Source of the DNA: Aquipseudomonas alcaligenes NBRC 14159
Lineage (GTDB): Bacteria; Pseudomonadota; Gammaproteobacteria; Pseudomonadales; Pseudomonadaceae
Assembly: GCF_000467105.1 (NCBI RefSeq)
Contig: NZ_BATI01000014.1
Span: 1-64,000 of the forward strand
DNA: 64,000 bases
Direction of reading: 5' to 3'
A model generated the notes under the pieces. It ran no database searches and was not told the DNA's origin. It saw only the letters and a list, made by a program, of their open reading frames with translations. Below are positions 39,753-48,685 of this stretch, piece after piece (the stretch's first letter is position 1; every line of letters begins with the position of its first letter). The position numbers and the translations under genes were made by a program.

Positions 39753-39774
39753 GAAGCGCCCCGCGGGGCGCTTC
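39753..39774. repeat. Perfect 22-bp palindrome
   Basis: GAAGCGCCCCGC and its complement form a perfect dyad without a T-run, between the start-stop site and the next gene. It could be a weak terminator, an mRNA stabiliser or a protein binding site. Confidence 0.6.
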
Positions 39775-39806
39775 ACCAACCTCTCACTGGATACGAGACA
39801 CAGCAC

Positions 39807-40148
39807 ATGAGCAAACGCCCCTTCATGGACACCCTGCGCGAGATTGAGATGGGTGGCCTGCTGGACGAGCTGACCGATGCGCAGCACGACCTCATCGACC
39901 TGATCCGCCTCACCAACAAGGCAGGCGCGCTGACCATCACCCTCAACTACAAGCCCGAGGGCGCCGGCCAGATCACCGTCAAGGCAGAGGTGAAGGCCAA
40001 AGAGCCGAAGCTGCCGCGCGGTAGCTCGCTGTTCTTCCTCACCCCCGAGGGCAACCTCAGCCGCCGCGACCCCCGCCAGCAACAGATGGACTTGCGCCCT
40101 GTCGGCGGCGAGGAGTCTCCCGGCGAGCTGCGCCAGGTCGCCGAGTAA
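39807..40148 (+). CDS. Hypothetical phage early protein
   Basis: 113 aa, start MSKRPFMDTLREIEMGG after GAGACACAGCAC. The middle (ALTITLNYKPEGAGQITVKAEVKAKEPKLPRGSSLFFLTPEGNL) is beta-rich; the C-terminus is charged and Gln-rich. Similar small proteins often precede DUF2303 genes in Pseudomonas phages. No biochemical role is known to me. Confidence 0.65.
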   Translation: MSKRPFMDTLREIEMGGLLDELTDAQHDLIDLIRLTNKAGALTITLNYKPEGAGQITVKAEVKAKEPKLPRGSSLFFLTPEGNLSRRDPRQQQMDLRPVGGEESPGELRQVAE

Positions 40149-40181
40149 CCCTCTCTCACAACCGCTCACAGGAGCACAGCA

Positions 40182-41003
40182 ATGAAAGAAGCCATCGACA
40201 AACTGGTAGCCCTCGCCCAGGGCCTGGGCCGCCCGTTCAACGTGGAACAGATCAAGGCCCCGCTCGCGCTGGTCCCGGTCGATACCACGCTGAAAGTGCT
40301 CGAAGAGCATCTGCCGGCCCCCACCCGCACCAAACAGCACCTCACCGTGCTGGATGCAAACACCTTCATCGAGTACGTGAAGCGCTTCGCCAGCGCCGCC
40401 ACCGTGGTGTTCTGCAACGGTCCGGATGGCCGAACCTTCCGCGCGGTGTTCGACTACCACCAGCCCGACCAGCCGGCCTGGGGCTCGCACACCGCATCCT
40501 ATGCCTGCCCGCTCACCGTCGAGTGGGGCAACTGGAAAGCCTTCGACCGTAAGCGCCTGAGCCAGGCCGACTTCGCCGAGTTCATCGAGGACAACGTCAA
40601 GGATCTGGTCAGCCCCGAACAGGCCCCGGACGCACCGACCGCCGCAGACATGCTGGAGATCAGCCGCACCCTGCAGGCGCAGAAGAACATCACCTTCCGC
40701 CAGGGCACCCGCCTCGACAACGGCCAGGTGCAGCTGACCTACAACGAGGAGATCGACGGCCGCGCCGGTGAGACTGGCCAGCTGCGCATCCCCGAACAGT
40801 TCTACATCGGCGTGAAGCCCTTCCTGGGAGGCGCCGCCTTCCTGGTATCCGCCCGCTTCCGCTACCGCATTCAGGAAGGCCGCCTGGTCATCTGGTACGA
40901 GCTGGTGCGCCCGGACAAGGTGCTGGAGGAAGCCTACGGCGCCGTCCGCCAGACCATCAGCGAAGGCATCGGCGAAGTGCCGATGTACGAAGCCACCCTC
41001 TAA
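40182..41003 (+). CDS. DUF2303 family protein
   Basis: 273 aa, recognised as DUF2303 by the pattern TVLDANTFIEYVKRFASAATVVFCN, FRAVFDYH, and the C-terminal FLVSARFRYRIQEGRLVIWYELVRPDKVLEEAY. Common in early operons of Pseudomonas and related phages; function unknown, with nucleic-acid or recombination roles sometimes suggested from neighbourhood. AGGAGCACAGCA precedes the ATG. Confidence 0.85.
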   Translation: MKEAIDKLVALAQGLGRPFNVEQIKAPLALVPVDTTLKVLEEHLPAPTRTKQHLTVLDANTFIEYVKRFASAATVVFCNGPDGRTFRAVFDYHQPDQPAWGSHTASYACPLTVEWGNWKAFDRKRLSQADFAEFIEDNVKDLVSPEQAPDAPTAADMLEISRTLQAQKNITFRQGTRLDNGQVQLTYNEEIDGRAGETGQLRIPEQFYIGVKPFLGGAAFLVSARFRYRIQEGRLVIWYELVRPDKVLEEAYGAVRQTISEGIGEVPMYEATL

Positions 41004-41074
41004 CCCCGTTGCAACACCCCGCCACCGGACTCTCACAACCATTCCCGGCGGCGGGCTCTACGAGGACACAGCAC

Positions 41075-41803
41075 ATGCAAACCACCACGCTCACCCTGAT
41101 CGTAGCCGCCCTGGTACTCGCCCTGATCGGCCTGGCCGTCTACTCCCGCCGCAGCGCCGAGAAAGCCCGCGCCACCGGCTACAACCTCGGCTATGACGAT
41201 GCCGAAAGCAGCAACGCCGACTTGGCCCGGTACCAGGCCGCCGAGATTCTGCGCCTGCAGAACCAGCTGGCCACCAACCGCGCCGAGCAGAGCCAGCAGG
41301 TCGACGCAATCATGCAGGACTGCGATGCCCGCATTGCCATCTACGCCGCCCGTGCGCTGTCGGCCGAGGACATCACCACTCTGCAGGTCGCCAACAAGCA
41401 GCTGGCCCTGGCCGCCGAGACCTACAGCAACTTCAAGCTGCACGACCAGACCCGCTTCGCCGCCACCGTGCACGGCCGCCTGGAGCACCTGATCGCCCGC
41501 CTGAAGGAAGCCCACGGCAGCAGCAACGCACTGGAACTGGCCGAGCAAGCTCAGCCCAACGGCAAAAGCTGGCTCGTCTACGGCCCGGAAGGCTGCGGCA
41601 AAACCCGCAACGCCCGCGCAATCGCCAACGCCCTCGGCCTGACAGACATCCTCGACGACTGGCAACCCGGCATGCCGGCACCCACCACCAAGACCCTGGT
41701 GCTGACCAACTCCACCGGCCCCTTCGAGCCGTTCTCGCGCCGCCTCCTCTCCTTCGAGCAAGCCATGAGCCTGGTTGCATCCAAGCAAGGAGCTGCAGCA
41801 TGA
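41075..41803 (+). CDS. Membrane-anchored P-loop protein, unknown function
   Basis: 242 aa from ATG 41075 (GAGGACACAGCAC upstream). One N-terminal membrane helix (TLTLIVAALVLALIGLAVYS), a helical coiled-coil stalk (about 35-150), then a cytosolic P-loop GPEGCGKTRNARAIANALG near residue 171. The remaining about 55 residues, including KTLVLTNS, are too short for a full AAA+ domain, and no clear Walker B or sensor is seen. It overlaps the DHH gene start. The role is unknown. Confidence 0.7.
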   Translation: MQTTTLTLIVAALVLALIGLAVYSRRSAEKARATGYNLGYDDAESSNADLARYQAAEILRLQNQLATNRAEQSQQVDAIMQDCDARIAIYAARALSAEDITTLQVANKQLALAAETYSNFKLHDQTRFAATVHGRLEHLIARLKEAHGSSNALELAEQAQPNGKSWLVYGPEGCGKTRNARAIANALGLTDILDDWQPGMPAPTTKTLVLTNSTGPFEPFSRRLLSFEQAMSLVASKQGAAA

Positions 41804-42837
41804 ATGCCCTCTGCATCTATCACGGTAACTGTGCAGACGGCTTCGGCGCTGCCTGGGCTGTTCGCCACGGCCTCGGCGAGGAGAACGTCGAGTTCCTCGC
41901 CGGCCGCTACGGCATGCCCGCTCCGGACGTGACCGACCGCGTCGTGGTCATCGTCGACTTCTCCTTCCCGCTGGTAACACTCCAGGCCATGGCCATGCAG
42001 GCCAGCGCCGTGCTGGTCATCGACCACCACAAGACAGCCGCAGAGGCCCTGGCCGAACTGCAGCCCGCCCCGGCGGATTACTACGAGTGGGCAGACACCC
42101 CGCCGAAGCTCTGCGCCCTGTTCGACATGAACCGCAGCGGCGCAGGCCTGACCTGGGACTTCTTCTTCCCAAATACCGAGCGCCCAGCACTGATCAACCA
42201 CATCGAAGACCGCGACCTCTGGCGTTTCAAGCTGGAAGGCACCCGCGAGATTCAGGCCAACCTGTTCAGCTACCCCTACGACTTCGAGATGTGGGATGCG
42301 CTGATGCAGCAGCCGATCAACGCAGCCATCGCCGCCGGCACCGCCATCGAGCGCAAGCACCACAAGGACGTGGCCGAGCTGGTTGCCGGCAGCAAGCGCC
42401 GCATGGTCATCGCAGGCCACGACGTGCCCGTGGCGAACCTGCCCTACATCCACTCCAGCGACGCCGGCCACCTGATGGCCCTGGGCGAACCCTTCGCCGC
42501 TTGCTATCAGGACACCACCGAGCACCGATACTTCTCACTGCGCAGCAGCGCCGAAGGCCTGGACGTGGGCGAGATCGCCAAACAGTACGGCGGCGGTGGC
42601 CACCGCAACGCGGCCGGCTTCAAGGTGCCGTTCGATCACGAGCTGGTCACCGGCCACATACCCGCTCAGCTCGAAACCGCCACGGACTCCCCCGATCTGC
42701 GCTCTGCCCTGGCAGAAGTCACCGAGTGCCTACGCCTGGCCTTGACCCAGGGCGAAGTGTCTGCCGCTCGCGCGGGCCGAGCCCTGGCCACCGCGGGCTC
42801 TCTGCTCGGCGAAACTCTTGAGGAGGCCCTGGCATGA
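41800..42837 (+). CDS. DHH/DHHA1 family phosphoesterase
   Basis: 345 aa. YHGNCADGFGAAW (residues 7-19) and VVVIVDFSF give the metal-binding N-terminal motifs, VIDHHKTA holds the DHH triad, and GGGGHRNAAGF near residue 260 is the DHHA1 substrate motif. Members cut nanoRNA, cyclic dinucleotides or related phosphodiesters. In a phage early operon it may degrade a host signal (for example a cyclic nucleotide used by a defence system) or recycle nucleotides; both are inference. Confidence 0.88.
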   Translation: MNALCIYHGNCADGFGAAWAVRHGLGEENVEFLAGRYGMPAPDVTDRVVVIVDFSFPLVTLQAMAMQASAVLVIDHHKTAAEALAELQPAPADYYEWADTPPKLCALFDMNRSGAGLTWDFFFPNTERPALINHIEDRDLWRFKLEGTREIQANLFSYPYDFEMWDALMQQPINAAIAAGTAIERKHHKDVAELVAGSKRRMVIAGHDVPVANLPYIHSSDAGHLMALGEPFAACYQDTTEHRYFSLRSSAEGLDVGEIAKQYGGGGHRNAAGFKVPFDHELVTGHIPAQLETATDSPDLRSALAEVTECLRLALTQGEVSAARAGRALATAGSLLGETLEEALA

Positions 42838-43538
42838 ACTACTGGATCCTGACCAGCACCGCCACGCCGATGGACCTGCTCGTGCCGACACCAGAGATGG
42901 TGGACATCAAGCACCTGGCCCAAGCCCTCGGCAACGTCTGCCGCTTCAACGGCCACTGCAAGCACCACTACTCGGTGGCGCAGCACAGCATCCTCGTCTC
43001 CAGCATCATCGAGTGGGAAGGCGGCAGCCCGGAAGAAGCCCTGCAGGGCCTGCTGCACGACGCCGAGGAGGCCTACATCGCCGACCTCACCCGCCCACTG
43101 AAGCTGCTGCTGATCGAGGCCGCGCATCAGCGCAACGAGGCCTGGCTGAGCATCCTGGCGGAAGCCGGCATCGACCGCGACAGCGCCGCCATGAAGGCCG
43201 CCATCCTGCACCTATTGCCCGACGAACAGGGCCAGGGCCTGAGCATCCTGGTGGACGTGTACAAGCAAGTGGCCGACCGCATCCGTGCCGCCATCTGCAA
43301 GGCCTACCACCTCGACTTCGAGCTGCCCACCAGCGTGAAGGATGCCGACATGGTGGCCCTGGCCACCGTGAAACGCGACCTGCTGCCGGAGCACCCCGCC
43401 ACCTGGGAATGCCTCAACGGCTACGAAGCCCTTAACGGCCGCATCGAACAGTGGACGCCAGAGCAAGCCCGCGACCACTTCCACGAGCGCCTCATCGCCC
43501 TGCTGGCCACCACCCACCGCCGGAGGGCTGCAGCATGA
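42834..43538 (+). CDS. HD-domain phosphohydrolase
   Basis: 234 aa. HHYSVAQHSILVSSI and LLHDAEEAYIADLTRP carry the His and His-Asp metal ligands of the HD fold; the later TSVKDADMVALATVKRDLL supplies the distal Asp. Close in pattern to YfbR-type 5'-nucleotidases. It probably removes phosphate from dNMPs, perhaps adjusting the pool together with the dNMP kinase of the same operon. ATGA overlaps on both sides. Confidence 0.85.
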   Translation: MNYWILTSTATPMDLLVPTPEMVDIKHLAQALGNVCRFNGHCKHHYSVAQHSILVSSIIEWEGGSPEEALQGLLHDAEEAYIADLTRPLKLLLIEAAHQRNEAWLSILAEAGIDRDSAAMKAAILHLLPDEQGQGLSILVDVYKQVADRIRAAICKAYHLDFELPTSVKDADMVALATVKRDLLPEHPATWECLNGYEALNGRIEQWTPEQARDHFHERLIALLATTHRRRAAA

Positions 43539-44047
43539 AGATGGCAAAACCATCCGCCCAGGACATCGAGGCCGCCGACGAGCTGCTGAATATCCTGCAA
43601 CTGATCGATGCCCGCTTCGGCGGGCCATGGGCCAACCCGGACGCCGGGGACAGCCTCAGCGAGCTGCTGCAGGACGGCGAGGAAGAGTTCGACTGCGACA
43701 ACACCCTGCACCTGCAGACCCTCTACAACAACCTGGCCAGCCTGCTGCGCAATGCGCCGAACTTCTACGGCCGGGTGATCAGCGGCATGTGCCACGTGAT
43801 CATGTACGAGAAGAACGAGATTCTCGACCCGGACTCGGACTGCATCGACCTGCACCCGCGGTTCACCGTGATGGCCAAGAACGCCAACCGCTACCTCTGG
43901 CTGCGCGCCCGCGATCTGGACACCATCACCTGCGGCGGCGTGTTCGCCGGCCTCACGCCAGACAACCTGGTGCTCAACGGTGAGGATCTGGACGCAGCGG
44001 TCGACGCCGCCCTGGCTGCCCAGCAGCCGAGCGAGGTGGCCGCATGA
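43535..44047 (+). CDS. Hypothetical phage early protein
   Basis: 170 aa from ATG 43535 overlapping the HD gene's stop. Contains LLNILQLIDARFGGPWANP, an acidic section (LLQDGEEEFDCDNTLH) and HVIMYEKNEILDPDSDCIDLHPRFTVMAKNANRYLWLRARDLD. No family recognised. Its position suggests a link to nucleotide metabolism or host takeover. Confidence 0.65.
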   Translation: MKMAKPSAQDIEAADELLNILQLIDARFGGPWANPDAGDSLSELLQDGEEEFDCDNTLHLQTLYNNLASLLRNAPNFYGRVISGMCHVIMYEKNEILDPDSDCIDLHPRFTVMAKNANRYLWLRARDLDTITCGGVFAGLTPDNLVLNGEDLDAAVDAALAAQQPSEVAA

Positions 44048-44640
44048 GCACCGTCCACGACCCGATGAAGGAAGTCATCAGCCTGCACGGCCTGGGCTTC
44101 ATCCAGGTGCAACTGCAGGGCGACCAGCGCCTGCACGTCTGGCACCCCGACCTACCACGGCGCCGTTGCTTCGAGCACTCGGCCATTCACAACCACCGCT
44201 TCAGCTTCGACTCCCACGTGCTCGTGGGCGAGCAGATCAACATCAGCTATCGCGTCGTGGATTCCAGCGAAGAGGCGGCCACCCACCGCCTCTACCTGCA
44301 CGAGGGGCCGCGCACCGCCAACGGCGGGCGCCCTTGGGAGCCGAATGCCCCGGTGATCATGCAGGAGGAGAACCAGCAGGTAGTCCCTGCCGGGCTGGTC
44401 TACCGCATGTTCGCCTACGACTTCCACCGCACCGAGCCAGGCGGCGATGGGCGCGTGGCCACCCTCATGACCAAGACAGGCGAAGGCAAGCACGGCGCCA
44501 TGTCCAGCTGCCGCATCGGCGTGCAGCCCGACACGGACTTCGACCGCTTCCAGCTGCCACCGGCCGAGCTGTGGGCCTACGTCATCGAGGTGCTCGGCGC
44601 CCAAGGCCTGGCGGTAGTACACAAGGAGGTGACCCGATGA
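44044..44640 (+). CDS. Cupin-like phage protein
   Basis: 198 aa with IHNHRFSFDSHVLVGEQINISYRV, a likely metal-binding cupin strand pair, and a second beta set (VIMQEENQQVVPAGLVYRM, DFHRTEP). The pattern fits a small dioxygenase-like or sugar/nucleotide-binding cupin. Substrate unknown. It directly precedes the C5 methyltransferase with overlapping start and stop, so it might act on nucleotides or DNA, but no evidence decides this. Confidence 0.6.
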   Translation: MSTVHDPMKEVISLHGLGFIQVQLQGDQRLHVWHPDLPRRRCFEHSAIHNHRFSFDSHVLVGEQINISYRVVDSSEEAATHRLYLHEGPRTANGGRPWEPNAPVIMQEENQQVVPAGLVYRMFAYDFHRTEPGGDGRVATLMTKTGEGKHGAMSSCRIGVQPDTDFDRFQLPPAELWAYVIEVLGAQGLAVVHKEVTR

Positions 44641-46316
44641 GCAGCCTTTACCGCATCCACCCCCAGCCCAGCTTCAACTTCGGCGGCCTGGTGATCGACA
44701 ACTTCGCCGGGGGCGGCGGCGCCTCCACCGGCATTGAGATGGCGCTTGGCCGGCCGGTGGATATCGCCATCAACCACGACCCCGAAGCCATCGCCATGCA
44801 CGAGATCAACCACCCGCACACCAAGCACTACTGCGAGAGCGTGTGGGAGGTGGACCCGCGCGAGATCACCCAAGGCCGTCCCGTCGACCTCTGCTGGTTC
44901 AGCCCGGATTGCAAGCACTTCTCCAAGGCCAAGGGCGGCAAGCCGGTAAAGAAGGAGATTCGCGGTCTGGCTTGGGTGGCCATCCGCTACGCCGCCACCG
45001 TGCGCCCGCGAGTGATCATGCTGGAGAACGTCGAGGAGTTCGTCACCTGGGGGCCGCTGGCCGAGGGGCGCCCCTGCCCGAAGAACAAGGGCCGCACCTT
45101 CAATAGCTTCGTCAACGCCCTGCGCCGCCACGGCTACCAGGTGGAGTGGCGCGAGCTGCGCGCCAACCAGTACGGAGCCGCCACCATCCGCAAGCGCCTG
45201 TTCCTGATCGCCCGCAGCGACGGCCTACCCATCGTCTGGCCGAGCCCTTCGCACCTGGCAGCCAGCAGCGCCGAGGTGAAGGCCAAGCAGGCACAATCGC
45301 AGCGCCTCGCCGCGGACATCATCGACTGGTCGCTGCCCTGCCCTTCGATCTTCACCCGCAAGCGCCCGCTGGCAGAGGCCACTCTGCGCCGTATTGCCCG
45401 AGGCATTCAGCGCTATGTGATCGATGCGGCCGATCCTTTCCTCGTCAAGGTTAACCACGGCTATGACTACTTCCGCGGCCAGCCGCTGGACGAGCCCCTG
45501 CAGACCATCACCAGCAAGCTGGGCACCGGGCTGGTAGTGCCGACCCTGGCACCTCTAATCACCGAGTGCGCCAATGCCAGCAGCCAAGGCAAGGTCTGGC
45601 GCCCTGACGAACCGCTGCGCACTATCTGCGCCGAGGTGAAGGGTGGCCACTTCGCCGTGGTTGCCCCCACCCTGGTGCAGCTCGGCTATGGCGAGCGCCC
45701 AGGTCAGGCGCCACGCGCGCCCGGGCTGGACAAGCCACTGGGCACCGTTGTGGCCGGTGGCGGCAAGCATGGCCTGGTGGCGGCCTTCCTCGCCAAGCAC
45801 TACGGCGGCAACTACACCGGCCCGGGCGCACCGATGGATGCACCCGCGCCAACAGTCACCACCGTGGACCATAACGCCCTGGTCACCAGCCACCTGGTCA
45901 AGCTGCGCAACAACTGCATCGGGCAGGATGTGCACGAGCCCATCCACACCCTAACCACGGGCGGCCATATGGGGGAAGTCCGCGCCTTCCTGCTCAAGTA
46001 TTACGACACCGCAGTCGGTCAGGCCCTGGACGAGCCCCTGCACACCATCACCACCAAGCACCGCTTGGGCCTGGTGATGGTCAAGGGGGAGCCCTACCAG
46101 ATCGTCGATATCGGCATGCGCATGCTGGAGCCTCATGAGCTGTACGCCGCGCAGGGCTTCCCAGCCAACTACATCCACGACCGCACCATCACCGGAAAGC
46201 GTCTCAGCAAGGCAGCCCAGGTGCGCATGTGCGGCAACAGCGTCTGCCCACCAGTGGCCGCCGCCCTGGTGCGCGCCAATCTGGTCGAGCTGCAGCAGGG
46301 CGAGGTGGCAGCATGA
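44637..46316 (+). CDS. DNA (cytosine-5) methyltransferase with repeated target region
   Basis: 559 aa from ATG 44637 (AAGGAGGTGACCCG upstream). Motif I is DNFAGGGGASTG (21-32), motif IV is SPDCKHFSKA with catalytic Cys92, motif VI is ENV (130-132), and QYGAATIRKRLFL is motif VIII. Between motifs VIII and IX six repeats with the core D-E-P-L-x-T-[IV] start near residues 284, 323, 364, 400, 433 and 463. The C-terminal ELYAAQGFP and CGNSVCPPVAAAL complete the fold. It should protect phage DNA from restriction; the target is not readable. Confidence 0.93.
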   Translation: MSSLYRIHPQPSFNFGGLVIDNFAGGGGASTGIEMALGRPVDIAINHDPEAIAMHEINHPHTKHYCESVWEVDPREITQGRPVDLCWFSPDCKHFSKAKGGKPVKKEIRGLAWVAIRYAATVRPRVIMLENVEEFVTWGPLAEGRPCPKNKGRTFNSFVNALRRHGYQVEWRELRANQYGAATIRKRLFLIARSDGLPIVWPSPSHLAASSAEVKAKQAQSQRLAADIIDWSLPCPSIFTRKRPLAEATLRRIARGIQRYVIDAADPFLVKVNHGYDYFRGQPLDEPLQTITSKLGTGLVVPTLAPLITECANASSQGKVWRPDEPLRTICAEVKGGHFAVVAPTLVQLGYGERPGQAPRAPGLDKPLGTVVAGGGKHGLVAAFLAKHYGGNYTGPGAPMDAPAPTVTTVDHNALVTSHLVKLRNNCIGQDVHEPIHTLTTGGHMGEVRAFLLKYYDTAVGQALDEPLHTITTKHRLGLVMVKGEPYQIVDIGMRMLEPHELYAAQGFPANYIHDRTITGKRLSKAAQVRMCGNSVCPPVAAALVRANLVELQQGEVAA

Positions 46317-46771
46317 GCACCCGCAAGCCCCACAACATACGCGCCCGCCTTGAGCGCAACTGCCGGGCTCTGGTGCGCACCAATCACGCCGCCGTGATCA
46401 ACATCGATCCGGCCGGCGGCCAGCACCTGGTGAACTGGAAAACCGGCCGGATGATCAAGTCGCGCCCCATGGTCGACGCTGTGTGCGACTTCGCCCACCC
46501 CTGGTGCATCTACATCAGCGCCCTGTGCATCGACCAGTTCGGCCAGCGCTACATCAAGAGCACCGAGGTGGCGCCGCAAGGCGTCTACCTCGCCGGCCAA
46601 CTAACCGACGTGATCGAGGCCTTTTACCGCGAGCACCTCGCCGGCTGTAACTCGAAGCACATCGTCAGCTCCGGCTGGATCGCCATCCCCAACAGCGTGA
46701 GCCTGGACGAAAGCCAGGCCGCAGCTCTCTTCGACGCAGTCGGCGCCTGGCCGACAAAGGAGGCAGCATGA
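46313..46771 (+). CDS. Hypothetical phage early protein
   Basis: 152 aa, coupled by ATGA to the methyltransferase. Basic N-terminus (TRKPHNIRARLERNCRALVRTNHAAVINI) followed by QHLVNWKTGRMIKSRPMVDAVCDFAHPW and HIVSSGWIAIPNSVSLDESQAAALFDAVGAW. Unknown function; common in phage operons beside C5 methyltransferases, as far as I recall. Confidence 0.62.
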   Translation: MSTRKPHNIRARLERNCRALVRTNHAAVINIDPAGGQHLVNWKTGRMIKSRPMVDAVCDFAHPWCIYISALCIDQFGQRYIKSTEVAPQGVYLAGQLTDVIEAFYREHLAGCNSKHIVSSGWIAIPNSVSLDESQAAALFDAVGAWPTKEAA

Positions 46772-47055
46772 AGGACTCAGTACCCAACCCGCAGCTGCAG
46801 GCCTCCCGCATCAGCGCAACCATCAGCACCGGCTTCAACGTCACCACGGCAGATGGAAAACCTGCGCGCATGGCCATCGTCGACGAGGACGGCAACGTGG
46901 TAGAGGTAGGCGCCGCGGTGGCCTGGGCGGCCTGGAAGGTGTGCATCGAGGCGCAGGAAAACTACTGGGAAGGGATGGGCCACCTGGTGGTTCACAGCAG
47001 CCCACCCGGCGACCCTGAACTGGCAGCCCTCCTGATCGGAAAGAAGGCCGCCTGA
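46768..47055 (+). CDS. Hypothetical phage early protein
   Basis: 95 aa, last gene of the plus-strand operon, starting MKDSVPNPQLQASRIS with an ATGA overlap. Contains MAIVDEDGNVVEVGAAVAWAAWKVCIEAQENYW. Its stop abuts the stop of the convergent recombinase gene, with no spacer. A small gene in this place could be the recombination directionality factor, but nothing in the sequence proves it. Confidence 0.6.
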   Translation: MKDSVPNPQLQASRISATISTGFNVTTADGKPARMAIVDEDGNVVEVGAAVAWAAWKVCIEAQENYWEGMGHLVVHSSPPGDPELAALLIGKKAA

Positions 47056-48672
47056 TCACCCCTGGCGGTCGCGGCTGGCTTTCCAGTCACCCGACCGCCG
47101 ATCTATATCCAGCGCAACACGCCGACCCGCCCGCGACACCAGCACCAGATGAATCACCCGTGACTTGGGATCTGGTACTACACCCCGCATGTACACAGTG
47201 ATCCGACTGAACGTATCAAGCACCAACTGGCGCAGCTGCTCCCGCGCCGGGCTGTAGATATCCTTCGCGTCCACGGCCAGCCTGCGCCACAGCTCGGCGG
47301 CGGCGGGCGTCTGAACCTGTGCCTTCGCTGCCTGCTCTCGCTCCAGTTGCTCTGCCTCGGCCTGCAGTTGCCGCAGATCGGCCTCCAGCTCACGCGCCTT
47401 ACGCACAAACGCCAGCGGCGCTGCTCCCTGATCATCGGCCAGCAACGCCTCGGTCACCCTCGCCAGCTGGCGCTCAACATCCGCCTGCCGGCGCTGACAC
47501 GCCAGCAGACGCTGCCGCAGCGCCTGACCATCGTCGGTTGGCTGCAGAAGGCGGCTCAGGTTCATCTGGTCTGAGCAGTAGGCCAGCAAGGCTTTTTCAA
47601 CCGGTACCACGCTGCAGCTGGCAGCCTTGCAGCCCAAGCTGTTGCTGTATGACGTGCAGTGCAGGCGCCGGTGGCCATCGACCAAGGTGCCATCCTCACG
47701 GGCGCGGCTCAGTAAGTTCTGCGCAACCACCGCCGTGCCGCAGTACCCGCAGTACGTGATGCCGATCCCCGTCACCAACCCAACGATATCGCTGGCACCG
47801 CGCCGACCGTGCCGCGTGCCCGCCGCGGCCTGCAGCTCTGCGTATTCAGCCTCGCTCAGCACCGGCGGGTAGTAGCCCTCAAGCAGGTAATCCTCGCCGT
47901 CGACGCTGATCCGCTTGGCTCCCCACAGCGCCGGCAGCTTGACCAGCCGATAGATCTGCTGGCCGGCGATCCCCCAGTCGCTTAGGACATGGCCACGCTC
48001 AGCCAGCTTGCGCACGGCCCGCGTGGCGCCCTCGCCCTGCTTGTACAGCTCGATGGCGTAGCGCACCGCCTCAACGCGCTCAGGAATCAACTGCCAGGCC
48101 TGACCATCCCACCGCAACCATTGGGGGTCTTTCCCGTTCCGGATCAACCCGCGATAGGTGCCGGCCTTCCAGCCCTCGCATTGGCGCCTGATCGCCGCCT
48201 TGACCCGCTTGCTCTTGGTATCCGATTCCTCGTGCGCGCGGATCATCACCAGCAGTGAATAGACCAGGTCCATCGGCTGCGCCTTCAGGCCGGCGCGGTT
48301 GTACTCCCGGCCATCGCTGGCGGTGACCACGGTGATGCCGGCGTTGATGATCTGAGCCAACTGCGCCTGCGCCTGTATTGGCTCAGCCCGGCTGAGCCGA
48401 TCCAGCCCCTCGACGATCAGCACCGAGCCCTCCGGTATCCGGCCCTCATCGACCGCCTTGAGAAAAGCCCCCAGCGCACCCTGCTTGACGTGCAGCTGGT
48501 GGTAGGCAGACAAGCCCTCGTCTCGAAGCGACAGGCTCTCATCGAGCAGCAGCCCCCGATCTGCCGCCCAGCGCTGGGCGTATTGAAGCTGACGATCGGC
48601 ACTGCTACCCGTCGCCTGCCGAGGATCGGAAAACCGCAGATAGCTGTATACTCGCGCGTTTATTTTTGGCAC
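47056..48672 (-). CDS. int: Large serine recombinase (phage integrase)
   Basis: 538 aa from GTG 48672 (GGCGGA seven bases upstream); ATG 48687, which overlaps the rimO start codon on the other strand, is an alternative. The resolvase domain has YLRFS with Ser15 as nucleophile, and [10 protein letters not shown]. The recombinase domain includes [21 protein letters not shown], and a zinc ribbon follows (YCGYCG ... [15 protein letters not shown]). Then comes a long coiled coil (about 400-480) for directionality control. It integrates the phage into rimO at a 5-bp core. Confidence 0.93.
   Translation of the reverse strand: MPKINARVYSYLRFSDPRQATGSSADRQLQYAQRWAADRGLLLDESLSLRDEGLSAYHQLHVKQGALGAFLKAVDEGRIPEGSVLIVEGLDRLSRAEPIQAQAQLAQIINAGITVVTASDGREYNRAGLKAQPMDLVYSLLVMIRAHEESDTKSKRVKAAIRRQCEGWKAGTYRGLIRNGKDPQWLRWDGQAWQLIPERVEAVRYAIELYKQGEGATRAVRKLAERGHVLSDWGIAGQQIYRLVKLPALWGAKRISVDGEDYLLEGYYPPVLSEAEYAELQAAAGTRHGRRGASDIVGLVTGIGITYCGYCGTAVVAQNLLSRAREDGTLVDGHRRLHCTSYSNSLGCKAASCSVVPVEKALLAYCSDQMNLSRLLQPTDDGQALRQRLLACQRRQADVERQLARVTEALLADDQGAAPLAFVRKARELEADLRQLQAEAEQLEREQAAKAQVQTPAAAELWRRLAVDAKDIYSPAREQLRQLVLDTFSRITVYMRGVVPDPKSRVIHLVLVSRAGRRVALDIDRRSGDWKASRDRQG
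48647..48652 (+). promoter_or_regulatory. Candidate -10 box of the rebuilt rimO
   Basis: TATACT lies 34 bases before the hybrid rimO ATG, inside the recombinase coding region. No convincing -35 is seen 17 bp upstream, so support is weak; some plus-strand promoter within phage DNA is nevertheless required for rimO expression unless read-through occurs. Confidence 0.3.
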
Positions 48673-48685
48673 CCGTGATCCGCCC

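Noticed and set aside
44637..46771. Restriction-modification system around the C5 methyltransferase
   Set aside because: Neighbouring genes show no endonuclease motif; the enzyme appears as an orphan phage methyltransferase.
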